Shown here piece by piece: positions 57,236-64,000 of a stretch of DNA of 64,000 nt (its first letter is position 1; every line of letters begins with the position of its first letter). The position numbers were made by a program, and so were the translations under genes. Under the pieces are notes generated by a model, which was given only the letters and a program-made list of their open reading frames with translations, made no database searches and had not been told where the DNA came from. The DNA lies in contig CANGBB010000002.1 of NCBI GenBank assembly GCA_947452065.1, positions 248,001 to 312,000 of the forward strand, in the 5' to 3' direction. The DNA comes from Gammaproteobacteria bacterium (GTDB lineage: Bacteria; Pseudomonadota; Gammaproteobacteria; Steroidobacterales; Steroidobacteraceae).

Positions 57236-58027
57236 GTGGTTGAATTCGCACTTCCGAAGAACTCGCGCATCGACAAGAGCGCTGGCAAGACCCATGCGGC
57301 CCAGGCGGGCGCCAAGCGCGTACGCCGCTTCCGTATCTACCGCTTCGATCCGTCCACGGGTGAAAACCCGCGTGTGGACACGTTCGAGCTGGACATGGAC
57401 CGCTGTGGCCCGATGGTTCTGGACGCACTGCTGAAGATCAAGAACGAGGTCGACTCCAGTTTGTCGCTCCGTCGTTCTTGCCGCGAAGGCATCTGCGGCT
57501 CCTGCGCCATGAACATCAACGGCCAGAACACGCTGGCCTGCACGCGCAGCTGCGAAGAGCTGGGCTCGGGCGACATCAGCATCTATCCGCTGCCGCATCA
57601 GCCGGTGGTCAAGGATCTGGTCACCGACCTGACCAACTTCTACGCACAGTACGCGGCCATCAAGCCGTGGCTGCAGTCGCGCACTCCGGCGCCGCCAGAT
57701 CGCGAACGTCTGCAGTCCAAGGAAGACCAGGAAAAGATCGACCGTCCGTCGGCCTGCATCCTGTGCGCCTGCTGCTCCACCTCCTGCCCGAGCTACTGGT
57801 GGAACAGCGAGCGCTATCTGGGGCCCGCAGCGCTCCTAGCGGCCTATCGCTGGATCGTCGACTCGCGCGACGAGTCCACTGGCGAGCGCCTCGATGCACT
57901 GGAAGATCCGTTCCGTCTGTACCGCTGCCACACCATCATGAACTGCGCTGAGGCCTGCCCGAAGGACCTCAATCCGGCCAAGGCCATTGCCGAGATCAAG
58001 CAGATGATGGCGGAGCGGCAGCACTGA
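57236..58027 (+). CDS. sdhB: Succinate dehydrogenase iron-sulfur subunit
   Basis: A 263-residue protein, GTG start. The 2Fe-2S ligands are in [22 protein letters not shown] near residue 80. The 4Fe-4S and 3Fe-4S ligands are in [16 protein letters not shown] near 174 and [17 protein letters not shown] near 226. Standard fold and order. Starts 12 bases after sdhA. The N-terminus is about 25 residues longer than E. coli SdhB. Confidence 0.97.
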   Translation: MVEFALPKNSRIDKSAGKTHAAQAGAKRVRRFRIYRFDPSTGENPRVDTFELDMDRCGPMVLDALLKIKNEVDSSLSLRRSCREGICGSCAMNINGQNTLACTRSCEELGSGDISIYPLPHQPVVKDLVTDLTNFYAQYAAIKPWLQSRTPAPPDRERLQSKEDQEKIDRPSACILCACCSTSCPSYWWNSERYLGPAALLAAYRWIVDSRDESTGERLDALEDPFRLYRCHTIMNCAEACPKDLNPAKAIAEIKQMMAERQH

Positions 58028-58043
58028 GTGTCGGTCGCGCCAC

Positions 58044-58325
58044 GTGAATGACGGTCAGCTGCGCTGGCGCTGCCGGCGCGGCATGAAAGAACTGGACGTG
58101 CTGTTGGGCCGCTGGATCACTCAGCGGCATCACGGCGCGTCCAGTGATCAACGTGCCGCCTTCGAGCGATTTCTCGACTTGCCCGATCCGGACATGGCCC
58201 GTTATCTGCTGGGGCGTGAACAGCCTCCCGCCGAACACAGCGCCGTCCTTCAGGAACTACTCGACCTCGCCAAGCCCGCCACGGCGGGCGTCGCACCGCG
58301 GCCAGCGTCCGACCCTCAGCGTTGA
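58044..58325 (+). CDS. sdhE: SdhE flavinylation factor
   Basis: A 93-residue protein, GTG start 16 bases after sdhB. LRWRCRRGMKELDVLLGRW is the SdhE signature (R-G-M-x-E-x-D motif, RGMKELD). It promotes covalent FAD attachment to SdhA. The last 20 or so residues are a Pro/Ala-rich tail. Its gene overlaps the likely YgfX start region. Confidence 0.93.
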   Translation: MNDGQLRWRCRRGMKELDVLLGRWITQRHHGASSDQRAAFERFLDLPDPDMARYLLGREQPPAEHSAVLQELLDLAKPATAGVAPRPASDPQR

Positions 58326-58752
58326 ATTCTGCGCCTCGCGGCGTCTTCTCTACCTTTGGCATGGCTGGTGCGGTCTCTTGGCCGTCGCGCTTCTCGCCGG
58401 GCTGGGATGGCCGGGGTGGGGGCGGATCTTGGCTGCAGCGGCCCTGCAATACCTCTGGCGGCGGGGCCGTGACTGGCTGACCTACCCAGGCCGCGGGGCG
58501 ACCCGGCGTCTCATCTGGGATCGCAACGGTATCTGGTGGCTGCAGGACCCCGGTCGCGCCGCACTGGCGCTGCGCCTGACTGCGCCACCTCATCAGCTGG
58601 GACCGCTGCTCTGGTTTCCGTTCCGCAGCGCGGCCGGTCGGGAATTAACGCTGATCGATGCATCGTTTGCGGAACCTGTGGGCCTTTGCCGACTCAAAAG
58701 GGCATTGAAGGTGGATTCCATTGGCCTGGACAGTGAGGAAACCAATGCCTGA
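58216..58752 (+). CDS. ygfX: YgfX/CptA-like small membrane protein
   Basis: The conserved part starts at about 58315 (LSVEFCASRRLLYLWHGWCGLLAVALLAGLGWPGWGRILAAAALQYLW). It has two hydrophobic segments followed by a beta-rich tail (RLIWDRNGIWWLQDPGRAALALRL...LTLIDASF). This is the YgfX/CptA plan, and ygfX commonly follows sdhE (ygfY). No obvious start codon precedes the conserved part. The GTG at 58216 was taken, with an ATG at 58144 as alternative; both lie inside sdhE in another frame. True start uncertain. Role unclear (proposed toxin of SdhE/CptB). Confidence 0.65.
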   Translation: MNSLPPNTAPSFRNYSTSPSPPRRASHRGQRPTLSVEFCASRRLLYLWHGWCGLLAVALLAGLGWPGWGRILAAAALQYLWRRGRDWLTYPGRGATRRLIWDRNGIWWLQDPGRAALALRLTAPPHQLGPLLWFPFRSAAGRELTLIDASFAEPVGLCRLKRALKVDSIGLDSEETNA

Positions 58753-58864
58753 CGGACTGGCTGTTAGACTGCCTGGTGCGGCTCGGGTTTCGGGGGTGAC
58801 GGGTGGTCACGCAATCGTCGGTGCGACAGCAGGGCTGGCGAGTGCGCCTGCCACGGATGGGCAC

Positions 58865-59473
58865 ATGAGTGTCGACGCCGGTGATCTGGCGCTGGTGCGG
58901 CGCGTGCAGGCCGGGGATCGCGGCGCTTACGACCTGCTGGTGCTGAAGTACCAGCACAAGGTCGTCAAACTGGTGATGCGCTACTCGCGCGATCCAGCCG
59001 ATGCCGAGGATATTGCTCAGGAGGCCTTCATCAAGGCTTACCGTGCACTGCCAAATTTCCGCGGCGACAGTGCCTTCTACACTTGGCTTTACCGGATTGC
59101 GATCAACACTGCGAAGAATGCACTCGTCGCGCGTGGTCGCGGCCCGATCGCGCTGAATCTCGATGCTCAGGATGGTGACGAGGGCGCAGCGCTGCTGGAG
59201 CGGTTGCGCGATCCGGATACCCCGGAGGGACTGGCCCTCACCGAAGAAATCCGCGAGACCGTCAACCGTGCCATCGATGCGTTGCCAGAGGATTTGCGCA
59301 CGGCCATTGTGCTGCGCGAGCTGGAAGGACTGAGTTACGAGGAGATTGCAGCGGCGATGGAGTGTCCCATCGGCACGGTGCGCTCGCGCATTTTCCGTGC
59401 CCGTGAGGCCATTGATCGGCGTCTGGGTGCGGTGTTCGAGGGTGGCCTCGGGCGCTCGGCGGAGAACAGTTGA
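58865..59473 (+). CDS. rpoE: RNA polymerase sigma factor RpoE (sigma-E)
   Basis: A 202-residue ECF sigma factor controlling envelope stress. Region 2: LVLKYQHKVVKLVMRYSRDPADAEDIAQEAFIKAYRALPNFRGDSAFYTWLYRIAINTAKNALVARGR. Region 4: ALPEDLRTAIVLRELEGLSYEEIAAAMECPIGTVRSRIFRAREAIDRRL. Very close to E. coli RpoE. The ATG at 58865 gives the conventional N-terminus (MSVDAGDLALVRRVQAGD); the frame is open to 58721 with other ATGs. It is followed by its anti-sigma factor. Confidence 0.96.
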   Translation: MSVDAGDLALVRRVQAGDRGAYDLLVLKYQHKVVKLVMRYSRDPADAEDIAQEAFIKAYRALPNFRGDSAFYTWLYRIAINTAKNALVARGRGPIALNLDAQDGDEGAALLERLRDPDTPEGLALTEEIRETVNRAIDALPEDLRTAIVLRELEGLSYEEIAAAMECPIGTVRSRIFRAREAIDRRLGAVFEGGLGRSAENS

Positions 59474-59483
59474 AGTGAGCGGC

Positions 59484-60230
59484 ATGGACAGAGATGGCAT
59501 GGACGGAGATCGGGTAGTGAGTCACGACGGAACCGAACGGATGGATGAACGGCTCGAGGAAAGCGCGAGCCAGCTCTCGGCGATGTTCGATGGCGAACTG
59601 AGCGCGGCCGAGTGCGAACTGCTGTCGCGACGTTTGGCCCGCGATGAAGCGCTGCGCGCACGTTGGGCGCGTTATGCGCTGGTCGGTGCCGCGATGCGCT
59701 CGGAGCCGATTGCCACGGCGAGCGGCGGTTTTGCGCGGCGCGTGGGTGCGGCGATTGATCGCGATGTCAGTGGCGCGAATGAGGCTGCGCCAAAGAGTTT
59801 TCGTTGGCTGCGCACGCTGGCGCTTGGCGGCACGCTGGCTGCCGGAGTTGCGGCCATGTCGGTATTCCTGCTGCGTAACCAGATCTTGGCGCAGGAGGAG
59901 ACGCTATCCGCCGCAGCGCCCACTGAGCAGCCTGTCGATGTCGTGGCGACGGTAGCCGCCGCCGGCAGCACAGACCTTTTGCTGAGCAGCAACGATGAGC
60001 CAGCCAGTTACGGTGAGCCAGCCAGTTATGTGGTGCCGCGCGGTGTGAGCGGTGGTTCGAGTCCGGTGCCCGTGTCCTTGGCGAACTATATGGTCGCCCA
60101 CAGCGAGTACTCCTCGCCGCTGGCGCGGCGCGGGTTGCTGTCAGTGCTCGTCGGCCGTGTTGGGGGACAGATCGTTGATGCACCGCCTGCGGCCGTCATC
60201 ATCGACGAAGGTGCCGACGCGGCGCATTGA
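59484..60230 (+). CDS. rseA: Anti-sigma factor RseA
   Basis: A 248-residue inner-membrane protein. The cytoplasmic sigma-binding region is ESASQLSAMFDGELSAAECELLSRRLARDEALRARWARYALVGAAMR (RseA_N). A single transmembrane helix (TLALGGTLAAGVAAMSVFLL) lies near residue 115-135. The rest is periplasmic, with an EPASY duplication (residues 172-184). Starts at GTG 59475 or ATG 59484; the latter is used. By family, DegS/RseP proteolysis of RseA releases sigma-E. Confidence 0.9.
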   Translation: MDRDGMDGDRVVSHDGTERMDERLEESASQLSAMFDGELSAAECELLSRRLARDEALRARWARYALVGAAMRSEPIATASGGFARRVGAAIDRDVSGANEAAPKSFRWLRTLALGGTLAAGVAAMSVFLLRNQILAQEETLSAAAPTEQPVDVVATVAAAGSTDLLLSSNDEPASYGEPASYVVPRGVSGGSSPVPVSLANYMVAHSEYSSPLARRGLLSVLVGRVGGQIVDAPPAAVIIDEGADAAH

Positions 60231-60244
60231 ACGGTGAAATCCAG

Positions 60245-61363
60245 ATGAGTGAGCGGCGGCAAGCAGATTGGCAGCGGGTATGGGCAGGAGGCTTGGCTTG
60301 CGCGCTGCTGTTCATCGCCACTGCAGCCCAAGCCGCACCCAGCGCCGCCGACTGGTTGGCCAGCATGGAGCAGGCGCTCCGTACGCGTCACTACAGCGGC
60401 GTGTTCGTGCATGAGCTGCGTGGCCAAAGCGAGCGGCTGCAGATCGTGCACCGTGCCGGCGCGACCAGTGAGGAGCGGATCCTGTCGCTGGATGGCACCG
60501 GACGCGAGTTCATCCGGCGCGGCGGTGAGCTGACCTGCTACCTGCCCGATCAGCGGCTGGTGGTGGTTGAGCCGGCACACGACAACGGTGTACTGCTCGC
60601 CGGGCTGCCACGCCTTGATGTGGCCTCCTCTGGACAGTACATCCTGCGCGAACTGCCGCCGACGATTGTCCGCGGGCGGGAAGTGCGCGTGCTTGAGGTC
60701 GAGCCGCGCGATCAGTTTCGCTACGGCTATCGGCTCTGGCTGGATGCGCGCAGTGCGATGCCGCTGAAGACCCAGCTGCGGACCTCAGCCGGTACGGTGC
60801 TGGAACAGACGGTCTTCACCGAGCTGCGTCTGCTCAAGCAGGTTGCCGACAGTGATCTGGCACCGCGCACTGCGGCCAGCGGTTTTCTTTGGGCGCGCAA
60901 TGTGGAGGCGGGTGCCACACCACAGGGTGATGAGGATCGTGAGTCCGATTTCTGGCGGCTGACGGAGCTGCCACTAGGATTTCGCATGACGCTGCGCGCG
61001 CGGCAGGTCATGCCGGGGCGCGCTGCACCGGTGACGCAGTGGGTCTTTAGCGACGGAATGGCCACGGTGTCGGTCTTCGTCGAACGCGGTGCGGACGCAC
61101 TGCCGTCTGAGGTTCGTCCCGGCCATGAAGGCGCGCGCACTCCCGCCACGGCTGGCGTGACCCAGCTGGGTTCCTCCTCGGCCTATTCCACTACCGTCCG
61201 CGGTTACCGGGTGACGGCCATCGGCGAAGTGCCTCCAGATACCGTGCGTGCCATTGCCGGCTCGCTGGCCGTACCTGCGCGTACCGCACCTGCTGCCGTG
61301 CCCGGTGCCGGGCGATCGAGCGCAGCGGGGCTCCTGCCCCGTGTCGGTGGCGCCCGTCGCTAG
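60245..61363 (+). CDS. rseB: Sigma-E regulatory protein RseB (MucB)
   Basis: A 372-residue periplasmic protein. Signal peptide with GGLACALLFIATAAQA, then the MucB/RseB domain: ADWLASMEQALRTRHYSGVFVHELRGQSERLQIVHR... and LLKQVADSDL. The C-terminal domain contains FWRLTELPLGFRMTLRARQV and VTQWVFSDGMATVSVFVE. RseB binds RseA and shields it from DegS until outer-membrane signals displace it. It overlaps rseA's end if the TTG at 60227 is used; the ATG at 60245 was preferred. Confidence 0.93.
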   Translation: MSERRQADWQRVWAGGLACALLFIATAAQAAPSAADWLASMEQALRTRHYSGVFVHELRGQSERLQIVHRAGATSEERILSLDGTGREFIRRGGELTCYLPDQRLVVVEPAHDNGVLLAGLPRLDVASSGQYILRELPPTIVRGREVRVLEVEPRDQFRYGYRLWLDARSAMPLKTQLRTSAGTVLEQTVFTELRLLKQVADSDLAPRTAASGFLWARNVEAGATPQGDEDRESDFWRLTELPLGFRMTLRARQVMPGRAAPVTQWVFSDGMATVSVFVERGADALPSEVRPGHEGARTPATAGVTQLGSSSAYSTTVRGYRVTAIGEVPPDTVRAIAGSLAVPARTAPAAVPGAGRSSAAGLLPRVGGARR

Positions 61364-61383
61364 GGGCGGTCTCAGGCGCACAG

Positions 61384-61644
61384 ATGGAATCCTCCCGTCA
61401 CTGGTCCGGACTCACCCTCATCGGTCGTGAAGAGTGTGGCCTGTGCGATGAAATGCACGCCCAACTCGAGCAGCTACGTGGCCGGCAGTCGCTCCCGCCG
61501 TTACGTGTGGTCGATGTGGACGCCGACCCCGAGCTGGTGCGCCGCTATGGACTGCATGTGCCGATACTGCTGCTCGATGGCATCGAGGTTTCTCGGCACC
61601 GCCTGGATGAGGCCGAACTCTGGCGACTTCTCCGGCCGCGCTGA
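61384..61644 (+). CDS. Glutaredoxin-like protein (DUF836)
   Basis: An 86-residue thioredoxin-fold protein. LTLIGREECGLCDEMHAQLEQL holds the active-site CxxC (CGLC near residue 18). VVDVDADPELVRRYGLHVPILLLDG contains the cis-Pro loop (VP) and the DVDxD pattern of the DUF836 glutaredoxin-like family. Placed between rseB and lepA, where other gammaproteobacteria commonly encode such a protein after mucD. A link to envelope redox stress is inference. Confidence 0.9.
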   Translation: MESSRHWSGLTLIGREECGLCDEMHAQLEQLRGRQSLPPLRVVDVDADPELVRRYGLHVPILLLDGIEVSRHRLDEAELWRLLRPR

Positions 61645-61751
61645 ACGGCGGCCTTCCCGGCGGCATGCCGATCCGGTTCGACGCGGTGCTTAGGCTATAA
61701 TCCGCGCGCCCCGGCGCCCGGGGAGCCTTCCGGGTGCCCGGTCCAGTGTCC

Positions 61752-63545
61752 ATGCAACGCATACGCAATTTTTCGATCATCGCCCACGTCGATCACGGCA
61801 AATCCACGCTGGCTGACCGGCTCATCCAGCTGTGCGGCGGGTTGGCCGATCGCGAGATGCAGTCCCAGGTCCTGGACTCGATGGAGCTGGAGCGTGAGCG
61901 CGGGATCACGATCAAGGCGCAGAGCGTCACCCTGTTCTACAACGCAAAGGATGGTCAGCGTTACCAGCTGAACCTGATCGATACGCCGGGCCACGTGGAC
62001 TTTTCCTACGAAGTGTCGCGCAGTCTGGCGGCCTGCGATGGTGCGCTGCTCGTGGTGGATGCCTCCCAAGGTGTGGAGGCGCAGAGTGTCGCCAACTGCT
62101 ACACCGCCACCGAGCTCGGCCTTGAGGTGCTGCCGGTCATCAACAAGATTGACCTGCCTTCGGCCGATCCGGCCAAGGTGATCACCGAGATCGAGGAGAT
62201 CATCGGCATTCCCGCTCAGGACGCCGTGCGTGTCAGCGCCAAGACGGGCGAGGGCGTGCCGGATTTGCTGGAAGCCATCGTACATCGCATACCGGCGCCG
62301 AAAGGGGATACCGAAGCACCGCTGCAGGCGCTGATTGTCGACTCATGGTTCGACAACTACCTCGGCGTGGTGTCGCTGGTACGCGTGGTCAACGGCGCCA
62401 TGAAGCCGGGCGACAAAATCCGTGTGATGTCCACGGGCCGTGCGCATGAGATCGATCGCATCGGTCGCTTCACGCCCAAGCCAGTTTCGCTGCCGAGTTT
62501 GTCGGCGGGCGAGGTGGGCTTCATGGTCGCCGGCATCAAGGAAATCAACGGTGCGCCAGTGGGCGATACCATTACGCTCGACGCCCGTCCGGCCGATGCG
62601 CCGCTGCCGGGATTCAAGCAGGTGCAGCCTCGAGTGTTTGCCGGCGTGTTCCCGGTCAACTCCGAAGACTATGAAGACTTTCGCGACGCGCTGGCCAAAC
62701 TCAAGCTCAATGATTCCGCGCTTCACTACGAGCCGGAAGTGTCAGCGGCGCTGGGCTTTGGTTTCCGCATCGGCTTCCTTGGCCTGCTGCACATGGACGT
62801 GGTGCAGGAGCGCCTGGAGCGTGAATACGAACTGACGCTGATCACCAGCGCACCGACAGTGGTTTACGAGGTGCTGCAGACCGACGGCAAGGTGCTGGAG
62901 ATCGACAGTCCTTCCAAACTGCCGACGCCAGACAAGATTGCCGAGATTCGCGAGCCCATCATCACGGCCAATATTCTGGTGCCGCCGGATTATGTGGGTG
63001 GCGTGCTCGGACTGTGCAGTGAGAAGCGTGGCGTGCAGAAGAAGATGCAGTACCTCGGCACGCAGGTATCGCTGCAGTATCAGTTGCCATTGGCTGAGGT
63101 GGTGCTCGATTTCTTCGACCGGCTGAAATCCACCAGCCGTGGCTATGCCTCATTCGACTACGAATTCAGCCATTTCCAGAACGCGCCGCTGGTCAAGCTC
63201 GACATCCTGATCAATGGCGACAAGGTCGATGCGCTCTCCATCATCTCGCACCGCGACAGCGCCTATCAGCGTGGTCGCGAACTGGTCGATAAGATGCATG
63301 AGTTGATTCCGCGCCAGATGTTTGAGGTGGCGGTGCAAGCAGCAATCGGCGCGCACATCATCGCGCGTGCCACGGTCAAGGCGTTGCGCAAGAACGTGCT
63401 CGCGAAGTGCTACGGCGGTGACATCACCCGTAAGCGCAAGTTGCTCGAGAAGCAGAAAGAGGGCAAGAAGCGCATGAAACAGGTCGGCTCGGTGGAAATT
63501 CCCCAGGAAGCCTTCCTGGCGGTACTGAAAGTGGGGCGGAAGTAA
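61752..63545 (+). CDS. lepA: Elongation factor 4 (LepA)
   Basis: A 597-residue translational GTPase. G1 [13 protein letters not shown]2 RGITIKAQ, G3 DTPGHVDF, G4 [10 protein letters not shown]; then domains II-IV and the LepA-specific C-terminal domain ending in [34 protein letters not shown]. Promotes ribosome back-translocation or assembly under stress. The ATG at 61752 gives the usual N-terminus; a GTG 18 bases upstream is in frame. It shares one base with the lepB start. Confidence 0.98.
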   Translation: MQRIRNFSIIAHVDHGKSTLADRLIQLCGGLADREMQSQVLDSMELERERGITIKAQSVTLFYNAKDGQRYQLNLIDTPGHVDFSYEVSRSLAACDGALLVVDASQGVEAQSVANCYTATELGLEVLPVINKIDLPSADPAKVITEIEEIIGIPAQDAVRVSAKTGEGVPDLLEAIVHRIPAPKGDTEAPLQALIVDSWFDNYLGVVSLVRVVNGAMKPGDKIRVMSTGRAHEIDRIGRFTPKPVSLPSLSAGEVGFMVAGIKEINGAPVGDTITLDARPADAPLPGFKQVQPRVFAGVFPVNSEDYEDFRDALAKLKLNDSALHYEPEVSAALGFGFRIGFLGLLHMDVVQERLEREYELTLITSAPTVVYEVLQTDGKVLEIDSPSKLPTPDKIAEIREPIITANILVPPDYVGGVLGLCSEKRGVQKKMQYLGTQVSLQYQLPLAEVVLDFFDRLKSTSRGYASFDYEFSHFQNAPLVKLDILINGDKVDALSIISHRDSAYQRGRELVDKMHELIPRQMFEVAVQAAIGAHIIARATVKALRKNVLAKCYGGDITRKRKLLEKQKEGKKRMKQVGSVEIPQEAFLAVLKVGRK

Positions 63546-64000
63546 TGTTTCAGCAAATCCTGCAGTGGCTGACGTGGGTGGCGTTCGTGGCAGTGCCGAT
63601 TGCTGTCGTCGACGACTGGTTCCTGCGTCCGCGGCGGCGTATCGCGGCACTGCCGGCGGTGGCTCAGGATCCGGCATGGCTCCGAGCGATGTATGCCGCG
63701 CTGCCGGTGACCATCATTGGCGCCATCCTTCACATGCTGCAGTCTGAGCGCTTGGACTTCAGTCTGGTGCTGGTGCTGGTCATCACGGTTGCCGGCGTGG
63801 TTTGGGTGGCCGATTGGCTGGTGGGCGCACCGCTGCGCGCTCGCGCCGCGCAGGCGCGCGGCGTCGGGATCAATGCCATCGAGTTGCCGACCACAGTCGA
63901 CTACGCGCACAGTTTCCTGCCGGTGTTCCTGCTGGTGCTGGTGATCCGCTCATTCATCTTCGAGCCCTTCCGCATCCCGTCGGACTCCATGATGCCGACG
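63545..64000 (+). CDS. lepB: Signal peptidase I, 5' part
   Basis: The first 152 codons of lepB, open to the right edge of the window. Two N-terminal membrane regions are followed by VIRSFIFEPFRIPSDSMMPT, which contains the catalytic Ser in the PSDSMMPT signature near residue 149. The catalytic Lys and the rest of the protein lie outside the window. The start overlaps the lepA stop by 1 base (taatg). LepB removes signal peptides from secreted proteins. Confidence 0.96.
   Translation, partial: MFQQILQWLTWVAFVAVPIAVVDDWFLRPRRRIAALPAVAQDPAWLRAMYAALPVTIIGAILHMLQSERLDFSLVLVLVITVAGVVWVADWLVGAPLRARAAQARGVGINAIELPTTVDYAHSFLPVFLLVLVIRSFIFEPFRIPSDSMMPT

Noticed and set aside
56213-57598. 461-codon minus-strand frame opposite sdhA and sdhB
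   Set aside because: Antisense to highly conserved enzymes; no family features. A codon-bias shadow.

Overview
The window looks like the chromosome of a GC-rich gammaproteobacterium. The gene orders sdhCDAB-sdhE-ygfX-rpoE-rseA-rseB-lepA-lepB and lspA-ispH next to a minor-pilin operon are gammaproteobacterial. The large TonB receptors, the DUF6152-type protein and the unusual hem genes recall Steroidobacteraceae/Nevskiaceae-type bacteria; that family placement is inference.

Layout. (1) 1-3820, housekeeping: the 3' end of lspA, then ispH, then a convergent four-gene minor-pilin operon (fimT-pilV-pilW-pilX), then tRNA-Thr(CGT). (2) 4069-10290, a small metal island: a DUF2946-like protein, two TonB receptors and a NikR regulator. 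It is bracketed by two direct copies of the 3' end of one accessory gene. A NikR-like half-site pair and a perfect 19-bp tandem repeat lie in front of the second receptor, so nickel-responsive uptake is the likely role. (3) 10164-30908, a phage-like mobile element. It starts with two unrecognised leftward genes divergent from an XRE/ImmA-IrrE cassette. Then come an integration module (small ORF, DUF2924, large serine recombinase, HTH proteins), a replication/recombination module (Sak4-like ATPase, Cas4/RecB-like Fe-S nuclease, P4-type primase-helicase, RuvC-like protein), a DNA methyltransferase, DUF3489, HNH, and a packaging module (P27-type small terminase, large terminase, HK97-type portal) with vapBC between the terminase genes. 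No protease, capsid or tail genes follow. The portal gene ends in an unrelated-looking C-terminal region, so the element is truncated, or its right end has recombined with other DNA.

(4) 31104-36719: a DUF6152-like exported protein, a 1091-residue TonB receptor and an exported metallo-beta-lactamase-fold hydrolase, probably one operon. A very large serine-rich lipoprotein with Lcl_C/DUF1566 repeats and a metallophosphatase domain follows on the other strand. (5) 40031-43266: an HDOD protein, an MFS pump and an alpha/beta hydrolase. (6) 43297-49081: a heme-biosynthesis cluster with a compact HemA-like reductase, a HemC with a HemD-like extension, an embedded two-component system, hemE, and hemJ on the opposite strand. 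(7) 49126-54364: a lipid A acyltransferase, a 2-keto-4-pentenoate hydratase-like protein, a GAF/PAS/GGDEF/EAL protein and ygfZ. (8) 54419-64000: the succinate dehydrogenase operon with assembly factors at both ends (SdhAF4-like, SdhE), ygfX, the sigma-E/RseA/RseB envelope-stress unit without an intervening mucD, a glutaredoxin-like protein, lepA, and the 5' part of lepB cut by the window edge.

All assignments come from reading the sequence and from remembered family motifs; no database search was run.
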